The notes under the pieces are model-generated. The model did no database searches. It was not told where the DNA came from and worked only from the letters and a program-made list of their open reading frames with translations. 64,000 nt of DNA from Amoebophrya sp. A120 (taxonomy: Eukaryota; Sar; Dinophyceae; Syndiniales; Amoebophryaceae): positions 729,188-793,187 of the forward strand of contig CAJINV010000010.1 of the NCBI GenBank assembly GCA_905178155.1, read 5' to 3'. Each line of letters opens with the position of its first letter. The stretch's first letter is position 1. The position numbers and the translations under genes are program-made. Below, in pieces: positions 49,701 to 57,212 of the stretch.

Positions 49701-50047
49701 CATCACAAACTCGGTTTCTTCTCGACTCAGACATATATGCAAAAATGCATACGAGTCGTCCACCGGGAGGGCCAAACCGCGAGCCGATGGCGTCGCGCGA
49801 AGACAAAAGCAAAACCACGACTTCGCGGATCAAAATCATTATCGGACGTAGTTGTGCCATTTGTAGTTGTGCAGTGGTCGTCCCTCCAATAGTTGTGGTG
49901 CAGATATGGAGGCAACACAAGCAAACGAAGAACCAAGGAGAGAACGAAGAAGGGACAACTACGATTCTTGTTCCTCCTCCACCGCACGCCAGCAGAACTA
50001 CTTTTCCAGCAGCACAGGAAAATGATCCGGACGACCACCATGATCAT
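34756..50047 (-). CDS. Unknown 2322-residue protein with N-terminal hydrophobic anchor, 33 exons
   Basis: Start ATG 50047 (MIMVVVRIIFLCCW), stop TAG 34758-34756. Removing 32 IEs leaves 6969 nt open throughout. The N-terminus is a short hydrophobic stretch, then a basic patch and a second hydrophobic stretch (FFVLSLVLRLLVLPPYL), so it may be membrane-anchored or secretory. Much of the chain is low-complexity Ser/Thr/Glu/Pro. Folded-looking islands include VFFSREFLFRWAGGHCEMRK, TTQIPVQAADYISVADFAQA with FGVSNEQAFLTIYRA, the QRILSGPLSRDEMLEKNQES helix, LAVLIAETNLPALVDHSGRL and VENFEKWLALEDEDIFQE. No family recognised. The exon 45747-45909 shows a better-looking alternative frame in its first half (VVVTTHGDLDPCGLADLLLP), perhaps an indel. 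Exons can be as short as 23 nt (47594-47616). Confidence 0.8.
34785..35063. mobile_element. Introner element, family B
   Basis: 279 bp, TSD CGGCG. Last intron of the 34756-50047 gene, seven sense codons before its stop. Confidence 0.93.
35138..35399. mobile_element. Introner element, family A
   Basis: 262 bp, TSD CACGC. Confidence 0.93.
35641..35908. mobile_element. Introner element, family A
   Basis: 268 bp, TSD CGGGC. Closely similar to 35138-35399, 240 bp away in the same orientation. Confidence 0.93.
36065..36326. mobile_element. Introner element, family A
   Basis: 262 bp, TSD CGTGC. Confidence 0.93.
36409..36664. mobile_element. Introner element, family A
   Basis: 256 bp, TSD TCTGT/TCTCC (3/5). 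Confidence 0.85.
36712..36922. mobile_element. Introner element, family E
   Basis: 211 bp, TSD AATCA. Close copy of 40823-41033. Confidence 0.93.
37301..37556. mobile_element. Introner element, family A
   Basis: 256 bp, TSD ATCAC/ATAAC. Confidence 0.92.
37943..38092. mobile_element. Introner element, family C
   Basis: 150 bp, TSD TGTTC. Asymmetric tips: TATCCTGTGC left, TTGCAATGCATA right. Confidence 0.92.
38372..38692. mobile_element. Introner element, chimeric D/G ends
   Basis: 321 bp, TSD CGCGT. Left end is D-like (TATCAAAGTGAAAAATCCCC); right end finishes like G (GGGGGCATTTTTCATTGTAATA). Confidence 0.9.
38831..39092. mobile_element. Introner element, family A
   Basis: 262 bp, TSD TACGG/TACCG. 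Right TIR has the CATCCAGGGAT variant. Confidence 0.9.
39132..39276. mobile_element. Introner element, family C
   Basis: 145 bp, TSD TCTGT. Exons of 34 and 39 nt on its two sides. Confidence 0.92.
39321..39596. mobile_element. Introner element, family A
   Basis: 276 bp, TSD AGTTC/GGTTC. Confidence 0.9.
39719..39971. mobile_element. Introner element, family A
   Basis: 253 bp, TSD GACAT. Confidence 0.93.
40140..40392. mobile_element. Introner element, family A
   Basis: 253 bp, TSD AGGGC. Confidence 0.93.
40448..40774. mobile_element. Introner element, family D
   Basis: 327 bp, TSD GCGCT. Confidence 0.93.
40823..41033. mobile_element. Introner element, family E
   Basis: 211 bp, TSD CCTGA. 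Right tip mutated to CACA. Confidence 0.9.
41160..41377. mobile_element. Introner element, family K
   Basis: 218 bp. TSD weak (TACCC/CGCCC); the right boundary was fixed by requiring the downstream frame (LAVLIAETNLPALVDH) to stay open. Confidence 0.75.
41875..42147. mobile_element. Introner element, family A
   Basis: 273 bp, TSD TTCGC. Left tip TATACCGTGC. Confidence 0.92.
42467..42674. mobile_element. Introner element, family N (single copy)
   Basis: 208 bp, TSD CTCGT. TIR GAAAAAAGTTTGTCACAGTCAC pairs with the inverted right end GTGATCGTGACGAACTTTTTTC. Confidence 0.85.
43190..43467. mobile_element. Introner element, family B
   Basis: 278 bp, TSD CCGTC. Confidence 0.93.
43510..43788. mobile_element. 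Introner element, family B
   Basis: 279 bp, TSD CTGCT. Only 42 bp from the previous B copy and inverted to it; the exon between is 37 nt. Confidence 0.93.
43901..44166. mobile_element. Introner element, family A
   Basis: 266 bp, TSD AAATC. Left TIR carries a TCC insertion (GGGTCCTCTGG). Confidence 0.92.
44201..44345. mobile_element. Introner element, family C
   Basis: 145 bp, TSD ATCCT/ATTCT. Leaves a 29-nt exon (44167-44195). Confidence 0.9.
44586..44861. mobile_element. Introner element, family A
   Basis: 276 bp, TSD GACTG. Confidence 0.93.
45103..45377. mobile_element. Introner element, family J
   Basis: 275 bp, TSD CGCGT/GTCGT (3/5). Confidence 0.82.
45478..45746. mobile_element. Introner element, family A
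   Basis: 269 bp, TSD CCGCC. Contains a 10-A run. Confidence 0.93.
45915..46170. mobile_element. Introner element, family J
   Basis: 256 bp, TSD CTCCT. Confidence 0.92.
47314..47593. mobile_element. Introner element, family B
   Basis: 280 bp, TSD AGTTC. Confidence 0.93.
47622..47901. mobile_element. Introner element, family B
   Basis: 280 bp, TSD AGGTC. In inverse orientation to the preceding B copy 28 bp away; the exon between is 23 nt. Confidence 0.93.
48022..48279. mobile_element. Introner element, L core with A tips
   Basis: 258 bp. Left A tip TATGCATTGC then TGTCTGG. The interior is the L core shared with 12116-12305. The right TIR is decayed (CCAGACCCAGACATCATAAATAATTTGC) and the TSD weak (GTAAC/GGAAT). 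Excision keeps the host frame. Confidence 0.78.
48044..48234. repeat. L core, shared with 12116-12305
   Basis: About 191 bp, same start point in the A TIR as the other copy. The two copies part after ATTGGGTGC. Confidence 0.85.
49067..49376. mobile_element. Introner element, family H
   Basis: 310 bp, TSD CCTCG. Confidence 0.92.
49452..49751. mobile_element. Introner element, family A, diverged
   Basis: 300 bp, TSD CGAGT. TIR core interrupted (TGTCTCCTGAGTCTGG left, CTCGACTCAGACATATATGC right). First intron of the 34756-50047 gene. Confidence 0.88.
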
Positions 50048-50067
50048 CCTCGACAGTGTTACGGATC

Positions 50068-50150
50068 TATCAAATGCAAAACTGTCTGGGTCTGGAAGAT
50101 TGCGAGATTTGTCATGCTTGTCTGGCATGACCAAAAAGTTTGTGATGTTG
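50068..50150. mobile_element. Truncated introner element, family A
   Basis: Left TIR and about 80 bp match intact copies such as 40140-40392 up to AGTTTGTGATG. The match then breaks into unrelated sequence containing a tandem TACAAATACCACAAGAC motif, and there is no right TIR. It lies 20 bp upstream of the ATG at 50047, so in the presumed 5' UTR or promoter. Confidence 0.8.
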
Positions 50151-50843
50151 CGTGTACAAATACCACAAGACGAGGCGTCGCGTACAAATACCACAAGACT
50201 AAGGCGCAGGAGCAGCTACGGGGCCAAACAGAATCACAAAGTACTACACCGAGATGAACTCCAAAAAATTTTATGACGGCCGAAAGTCAGCACTGCTTTG
50301 GCTTGCCTTCTTCGTCCGTACGAGAGAGAAACAGAAGCGAAATGATGACAGAACACGATGAACAAAAAATTTAGAGACTGTGCGAGCACTGCAACAACGT
50401 TGTGTCTTCTTGTTCCACCAGAATTGCGTACTAATCTTCTTTGATTGTCCCTTTCCGACTTCTTGCAAAAAAAGAGCTGTTATTTGCTTTACGATATTTG
50501 TTTCCTGTTGTTCCAAAAAATTCCAACTAATTACATCACCACAACGCGACGTCTGGACGTCTATAATTCGTTTACTCTCAGCCAACACTTTTCGACATGA
50601 ACGCTTATTTTGCACAATTTTATTATTCTTGAAGGTGTCCTCTTAAGTGATGGAGTGTGACGATGATTCTCATTCTTTTTGTAGTTCCTGACCTCCATGC
50701 GCGCCGGTCACCCAGTGCTAGTACTAACTAAAGTGTACTTAAATTTATTCAAAACTACCAAGCGGTGGAAAAATTAGGTATAGTAAAGCTGCTTGCTCGT
50801 CGTACTGGCGCTTTGTGACCAACTTTATTCCCGATAATTCATT
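50151..50843. other. Intergenic region
   Basis: About 690 bp upstream of the 34756-50047 gene. A 114-codon minus-strand frame (50271-50615) is open but has no family and no IE. Otherwise nothing recognised. Confidence 0.5.
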
Positions 50844-51105
50844 TATCAAATGTAAAAATGTCTGGGTCTGGAAGATTCTGAGATTTGTCATGCATGTTCT
50901 GCATGACCCAGGAGGTCTGTAATGCACGACCGCGCATCACACATTTTGAGAGGGCTTCCTGATGCCTACTCCGCATGACAAACGCCCTGCCCGCGTAGCA
51001 CAAACGAGACTCCTCTTGCTGGTCATGCAATACAGATTTTGCTAGAGTCCAATGTTAGCATCACAAGTTCCAATCTTCCAGACCCAGACATTTTTACAGT
51101 TGATA
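50844..51105. mobile_element. Introner element, family A, in 3' UTR
   Basis: 262 bp, TSD TCATT. It directly abuts the stop codon of the 51106-56366 gene: the TGA lies inside the right TSD copy. Confidence 0.93.
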
Positions 51106-54100
51106 TCATTTTGGCATCAAATCCTCCAGCGCCGCGTCTTATCCTGAGTAAAAACGTACCCACGCCAGAGTTGTAGTGCAGATTTGCAAAGACAGGAAGA
51201 CTTGTAATGCGCATCCCCATGAGAGCCATTTCCAATCGTGTTTTGGAAATTGTGATGCTGTGAACAGGATGAGCAGATGAATCTGTGACGCGGCTGCACT
51301 TGCTAACCTGCACTACACTGCATAGTGCAACTTGTCATGCGTGACTCACAAAGCTCTTAGGTTTGTGTTGCAAAATCCTCACCCTGACTCTGGTGTGGGT
51401 ACGTTTTTACTCAGGATACGTCTAAATCGGCCATCATATCCGCTGTCATCACCCCCGCGCCTGCTACGCCATTGCTTTCCTCCCCTTATGCAGACACAAT
51501 CTCAACTGTTACAATCTCAACTGTTACGAAAGAAACGGAGATTCGTAAGGCAAGCGGTCGTGCGCGTCGATCTGGCTTAGTCACGACCCTTACAGGAGTT
51601 TATTTTAAGTATACGCATGACAAGTTCTGGAGTTGTCCCAAACTGCACTGATGGCCACCTCCAGCAAAATTTGTATTGCAGAAAGCGCAAGGCTATGTTT
51701 GTCTCTCTCCCATGCTGAACGTTTGCGAAGATTGTAAGAACTACAACTGAGCACATCATATTACCTCTTCTTCCTCTATTTTCCCCTTCTCCATTTTTTT
51801 CTCCGATGCCGCTTTCATTTGTTCGGAAAGCTGACTCGCCGGCGCCTGTACTTCTGGGAACAGCCCCTTCTGCGACGCTGTCGACAGGTCCCGGCCCCCT
51901 CCGGCAGACGCCCGGGTGGGAGTTGGGACCGCGGATTATCGCAAGAAAAAAGCGCTACAGTTACACATTGTGTCGCAGGCCAGGCAAGACAGACAAGCTC
52001 TGTCACGCCGGATATGCATAGGAGCCTCGTTTCATAGGTGTTTTCCCGTGGGATTTCTGCACTACAAGTTTTCTCTCTCATGCAGAGAAATATGTGTTGC
52101 TGAATTTTTGACTACAAATGTGTAACTGTAACACTTTTTTCTTGTGATACGGATGCAGCGCCGTCCACTGCCGGCGGAGGTGCAGCTGGCGGCACTGCCG
52201 CCGCTGCTGCGTCGGCTTGAATATCTTCAAACAGCGCGTCCTCCAGGTCTTGCTCGATGTCCATACCGTCATCCTCTTCCACGGGCGGGCCCATTGCCTC
52301 GTCCTCCTCCTCTTCCATTTCCTCCACTACCTTCTCCAGCGCCGGCGCTGGCGCTGCGGCGGCTCCTCTGGATGTTGCAGGGAACAGGTTTGATGCAGTA
52401 GAAGTTCCCGGAGTTTTACTACTTTCCCCTCCCAGACCCAGACTGCCGAACAAAGTCCCATTTTTAAGAAACCCCGCGGCCGCCCCGTGCAGTTGCGATT
52501 CGGCGCGCTGCGAGTCCAAAATAGCCTGCGACTCCTTCATTTCCTTCCGCAGTTGCGATTCCAAGCGGTTATGCAGCAACGGGTTCGACGCAATCCCCCC
52601 GCTGATCAGCTTGCTGTTGATATCGCGAGAAAAAAGTGTTACAGTTACACATTTGTTGGAGTTTCTGCATCACAAATCTTCGCTGTGTGGCAGAGAAAAC
52701 TTGTAATGCGAAGATCATAAGGGAAAACAGGAAGGAAACGAGGCTCCCAAGCATTTCCTGCATGAGAAAGGTTGTCTCTGTTGCCGGTCTTGCAACACAA
52801 TGTGTAACTATAACACTTTTTTCTTGCGATAGTTGACCACCCGGGGCGCCGTTTTCACCGCCAGGTGTTGCCCGTGATTGGCCTCCAAAAAGTCGGCCCT
52901 CCGCACCTCGCTAGCAAACTTCTCGGCGTCGGCGAGGAAAATGTCGATGTTCGTAATGTTGTCTGACAGGGGGAGGTTGCTGTAGCGGTAGGAGGAGCTG
53001 CGCTGATTCCGCAGCGAGGCCACGTTGAGGTTTTTGTGCTTCGCGGTGTTGAAAGTGCCAAAATTGAAACCGAAATTGGTACTAGCTGCATTGCCAAAGC
53101 TGGAGGAAAACGTTGCTCCAAACGCCGATTTGAAGTTGGACGAAGAACTACTGCTTGAAGACGAGGCGCTGTTGCCCGTGATGTTGCCGACGAACAACCC
53201 GGGCGCTATCAAATGCAACTATCCCTGGATGTTGTCTGGAAGGTTGCAACTTGTGATGCTGACTTCCGATTTACTGTTCTTGAAAAAAATCTGTATTGCA
53301 TGACCAGTAAAAGAGGGGGTCTAGTTCTTTGTGCTACCTGGACGACGAGAGGGCATTTCTCATGCATGAGATAAGCATCAAGAAACCCACCTGTATAGAA
53401 TCTCCGATGCTACGGCATCCATTAGAGAAACATCATGGGTGGTAATGCAAAATGTGCATCACAAGCGTAGTTGCACTTTTCCAGACCCAGGCATATCTGC
53501 ACGTGATAGGCGCCGGCGCGCTACTGCTAGACGCCGCTCCTGCGCCCGTCCCGGTGAAAACACCACTAGCAGCCGGCGCGACTCCTGCTGCTCCGAACTG
53601 CGAGCCTGCCGCTGCGAACTGGCTGATCTGCCGTTTGTATCAAATGTAAAAGTGTCTGGGTCTGGAAGAATGCGCGATTTGTCATGCCGCTTTTCCATGA
53701 CCCATGAGGTCTGGAATGCAGGACCTAGCATGACAGATTCTGCGAGACCTTTCTAATGCCTATCCTGCATGAGAAACTCCCTCGCGACTTGGTCAAAACT
53801 GCACGACTTTTGGTATTCATGCAACACAGATTTTTGCATGCTTCAGATTTTTTAGCATGACAAGTTGCATTCTTCCAGACCCAGACATTTTTACATTTGA
53901 TAGTTTGTTTTCCAGAACGATTTTGTGCAGCCTTTCCAACTCCTGCTGCCTGCTGTGAAGTTCGGAGAACGTGCATCACAGTAAAAAAAGCCCCCACCCT
54001 ACACTCAAACCGGAAATCTGTGATGCTGATTTGTGGCCACAAGGTAGCACGTTGTAGTCATGCTAGAAGAGAAAAGATGCGGACTGTATTGCTGGCTGGC

Positions 54101-56366
54101 GTAGGACGGCCTTGCATCTTGAGCATGACAGGAGGCAACTGGAAGTGGGAACCAGCATGACAATATTTGCCTGCAAACAACCACCTCCTGCGTCTCTACT
54201 TACTTGCCATTGTAGCAACACAAACCGATTTGTGTACGCAACTCCAGCATCACATATCTCCTGTCCGATATGGAAAGGGGGGACTTATCCGCAAGATAAC
54301 GTGCCCTTGGTGAAGAATTTTTCCCGCTCCTTCTCCTTGTTCAGCGTATTGGTCTATCAAATGCAAATCTGTCTGAGTCTGGAAGAGTGCATGTTTGTCA
54401 TGCTTGACTGGCATGACTCTTAAATCTGTCATGCACGTTACCCAAGAGCCCCATTTTGCTGTCATACAGAGACGCAGTTGTTTGTCATGCAGAATAGGCA
54501 AGACCTAGAAGCTCAAAAGCTTGTCATGCTGAGCCAGCACTTGTGGCCTCTTCATGATACGCCACCCAGCATCACAGGTTTCCCGACCCAGACATTTTTA
54601 CAACCCATATGGTCAGATTTTCTGCCATGCGTTTCAGCTCCTCATTCTGGTTCAGCTCGTCCTCAAGGCTCGTGCTGTTCTTTATTTTGTCCTTAGTCTT
54701 ATTTCCGACAGCACCATCGTCCTCGTCGAACAGGTCTTGTTCGTTATCCTGAGTAAAAACGTACCCACACCAGAGTTGTAATGCAAATCTGCATGCTGAA
54801 AATGTTTCTCATGCGGAGCCCCATGAGATGCATTTTCTCGTCGTGTTTTGCAATTTGTCATGCTCCAATCAGCATGGTATGCTAGGTCTGTGATGCTGCT
54901 GAGCTACCTCAAACAGTACTACACTACGAATCCAAATTTGTCATGCAAAACAGCCAAAACTTGTGGATTTGTCTAGCCGATTCCCCATCTTGACTATGGT
55001 GTGGGTACGTTTTTACTCAGGATATTCGTGGTCGGCATTAAGCTCCTCCTCCTCCTCGTTTTATAAAATGCAAATATGTCTGCGTCTGAAAAGATGCAAC
55101 TTATGATGCTGGATTTCGATTCTACAAAAAGTCTGTTTTGCATGAACGGCAAGAGAGGTCCAGTTCTTGCCACGGCGAGAGGGCATTTCTGATGCGGTAT
55201 ATGCATCAGGAAGCCCTCATACAATCTGAGATGCTAGGGCATGCATCACAGGCATCAGGAGTCATGCAAAATGTGCATGACAAACCTTGCATCTTTCCAG
55301 ACATCCAGGGATATTTGCATTTGACACGTTTCTTGCCGCCAGGAATGCGAACCCCTCCGCAATCTCCGCGTCGCCTTCCTTCTCGTCGAAGATGTCGTCC
55401 GGAAGATCCCTATGCTGTGCAAAAGTATCTTACTCGTATAAATGCAAGTCCTGCGTTACAAATCTTTTTCTTGAGGCAGATCCGCATGACAAATTCCATT
55501 TCTCATGCTAGGGAAATTTGTAATGCAATGTATACTAGTACGGTACTTCTTTTGCAATGCATAATCCCCCTCCATCTCTTTCAGCAGTTTCAGCATCTCA
55601 GGATCGTCTTCCTGTTCCTCGTCCTCGTCTATCATATTCGTGGTCTCCTGTTCGCCCTGTGCCTTTCCTAAGGGCTTGCTTTTCTTGGAAGCGGAGCCCG
55701 ATGCGGTTCCGTCCGCATCCGCGAACAGGTCGTCCAGATCGTCATCAAGAAAATTTCTCTTGGGCTGCCGGTTCAGAAAATCGATCAGGGTCTCCCGGCC
55801 GTTGCCCATAAAATCGTCCAGACACAGCTCCTCATCGAATTCTTCCCGCTGCGGTTTTTATCCTGTGTAAAAACGTCCCCACCCCAGAGCTGTCATGCAA
55901 ATGCGCAATCGCAGGAGCATCTGTAGTGCGTATCTCCATGAGAGGCATTTCCAGTAGTGTTTTGGCATTTGTAATGCAATAAACAGAATGAGTAAATGGC
56001 TTTTGCATGCGTCTTTCCTTGCTAGCCAGCACTACGCTGCAAATGGCAACTTGTCCTCTTGCAGAACTCCCAAAACTTGGGGATTTTTGTTGCAAACCTG
56101 CCTTCTTGACTATGGTGTGGGGACGTTTTTACCTAGGATAGCTTTCGCTTCCTTTTCATCTTCGCCTTGTTGCCCTTCTGTTCCTGCTCCTCCTGTTGCT
56201 TTATCTTCTTCGCCATCTTCTCATCCGCGAAGCCCTGGAGCCCCTTCTCGTCGTACGTTAACAGCTTGTTGAGCTCCCGCAAATTTTTTTTTGCTTCCTC
56301 CAAATTTTTGAACGGAAGCTTGAACGTGATGGTGGAATCTTCCAGGAGGTCATCTTCCACCTGCAT
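51106..56366 (-). CDS. Unknown acidic, Ser/Ala/FG-rich protein with coiled coil; two apparent frameshifts
   Basis: Stop TGA 51108-51106 (ends LEDLMPK). The first in-frame Met is at 56366 (MQVEDDLLEDSTITFKLPFK). Exons 56654-56691 and 56961 upward continue the frame but offer no ATG. Order: helical N-terminus (NLEEAKKNLRELNKLL), basic and acidic stretches (DDDLDDLFADADG, MIDEDEEQEDD), a coiled coil (ELNQNEELKRMAENLTNTLN, then SELHSRQQELERLHK), an FG-containing region (SQFGAAGVAPAASG; FGFNFGTFNT), a conserved-looking ITNIDIFLADAEKFASEVRR, and an acidic tail. The FG and coiled-coil mix recalls nucleoporins, but I do not recognise a family. Two 1-nt frame breaks, one in the 51764-51930 exon (near 51901, G-run) and one in the 55327-55406 exon (near 55380), could be sequence errors. 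Confidence 0.6.
51140..51418. mobile_element. Introner element, family B
   Basis: 279 bp, TSD CGTCT. Last coding intron of the 51106-56366 gene; 29 nt of exon remain. Confidence 0.93.
51487..51763. mobile_element. Introner element, family J, decayed
   Basis: 277 bp, TSD CCCCT/CCTCT. Tips altered (TTATGCAG / CATATTA); TIR core ACAATCTCAACTGTTAC is duplicated on the left. Confidence 0.75.
51936..52149. mobile_element. Introner element, family E
   Basis: 214 bp, TSD CGGAT. Confidence 0.93.
52621..52831. mobile_element. Introner element, family E
   Basis: 211 bp, TSD GTTGA. Inverse orientation to 51936-52149. Confidence 0.93.
53207..53508. mobile_element. Introner element, family A
   Basis: 302 bp, longest simple A copy, TSD GGCGC. 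Several short insertions relative to other copies. Confidence 0.9.
53638..53902. mobile_element. Introner element, family A
   Basis: 265 bp, TSD GTTTG. Confidence 0.93.
53974..54298. mobile_element. Introner element, chimeric G/D ends
   Basis: 325 bp, TSD ACGTG. Left end G-like (CATCACAGTAAAAAAAGCCC), right end D-like (GATATGGAAAGGGGGGACTT) with tip CGCAAGATA. Confidence 0.85.
54355..54609. mobile_element. Introner element, family A
   Basis: 255 bp, TSD TGGTC. Confidence 0.93.
54745..55024. mobile_element. Introner element, family B
   Basis: 280 bp, TSD TTCGT. Exon to its right is 32 nt. Confidence 0.93.
55062..55326. mobile_element. Introner element, family A
   Basis: 265 bp, TSD CGTTT. 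Tips mutated (TATAAAATGC / TTTGACA). Confidence 0.9.
55412..55563. mobile_element. Introner element, family C
   Basis: 152 bp, TSD ATCCC. Confidence 0.93.
55859..56140. mobile_element. Introner element, family B
   Basis: 282 bp, TSD GTTTT/GCTTT. Confidence 0.9.
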
Positions 56367-56383
56367 CGTGTCCAGTTGCACTT

Positions 56384-56653
56384 TATGCATTGCAAATATG
56401 TCTGGATCTGGAAGAAGTGTGTAACTTGTCATGCTAGGTCTGCATTCTGCAAAAATCTGTGTTACATGATTACCAAAAAACGTCGGCCACTTTTGACCAA
56501 ATTGAGAGGGAGTTTCTCATGCAGGACAGGCATGATAGAGATCTCACAGTAGAATTTGTCATACTAGTTCCTGCATTCCAGACGTCATGGCTCATGGCAA
56601 TCTGCATTACAAGTCTGGCACTTTTCCAGACCCAGACATAATTGCACTTGATA
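56384..56653. mobile_element. Introner element, family A
   Basis: 270 bp, TSD CACTT. Confidence 0.93.
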
Positions 56654-56696
56654 CACTTGCGTTTCCACCGCCGCCGTGTTGCTTTTCTTGTTCTTT

Positions 56697-56960
56697 TATG
56701 CATTGCAAATATGTCTGAGTCTGGAAGATGGCAACTTGTCCTGCTACCTTTGGATTCTACATAAAATCTGTATTCCATGAACAGCAAAAGAGGTTCAATT
56801 TGTGCTACGCGTGGAGGGCATTTCTCATGCGGTTTGAGCATTAGAAAGCCCTCGCAGAATCTCTGATGCTAGGGCATGCATCACAGACCTCACGGGTCAT
56901 GCAAAATCTGCATGACAAACTCCTGCATTCTTCCAGACCCAGACATGTTTGCATTTCATA
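56697..56960. mobile_element. Introner element, family A
   Basis: 264 bp, TSD TCTTT. Probably in the 5' UTR or first exons of the 51106-56366 gene. Just upstream lies a TCTCCCACAG acceptor-like string (minus strand, about 56986-56995), a candidate trans- or cis-splice site. Confidence 0.92.
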
Positions 56961-57212
56961 TCTTTCCCGCAGTGACGCGGGAAGCGTTCAGGCACTTGAG
57001 AATCTGTGGGAGACATCATCAGATGAAGAGAGGACTACATCAGAGTGAATCTATAATCACGATGAAGAAGTAGCATTTTTGTACCCGCTGCCAGCGCAGG
57101 ATCATTTTGTTGTCATGCTATTCACAACAGAGGCAGAGCTGTAGAAGAAAATCGTAGGCAACATTTCAAGTTCTCTGCATCACAAGAAATCGAGATGAGC
57201 AATCGAGTGAAG

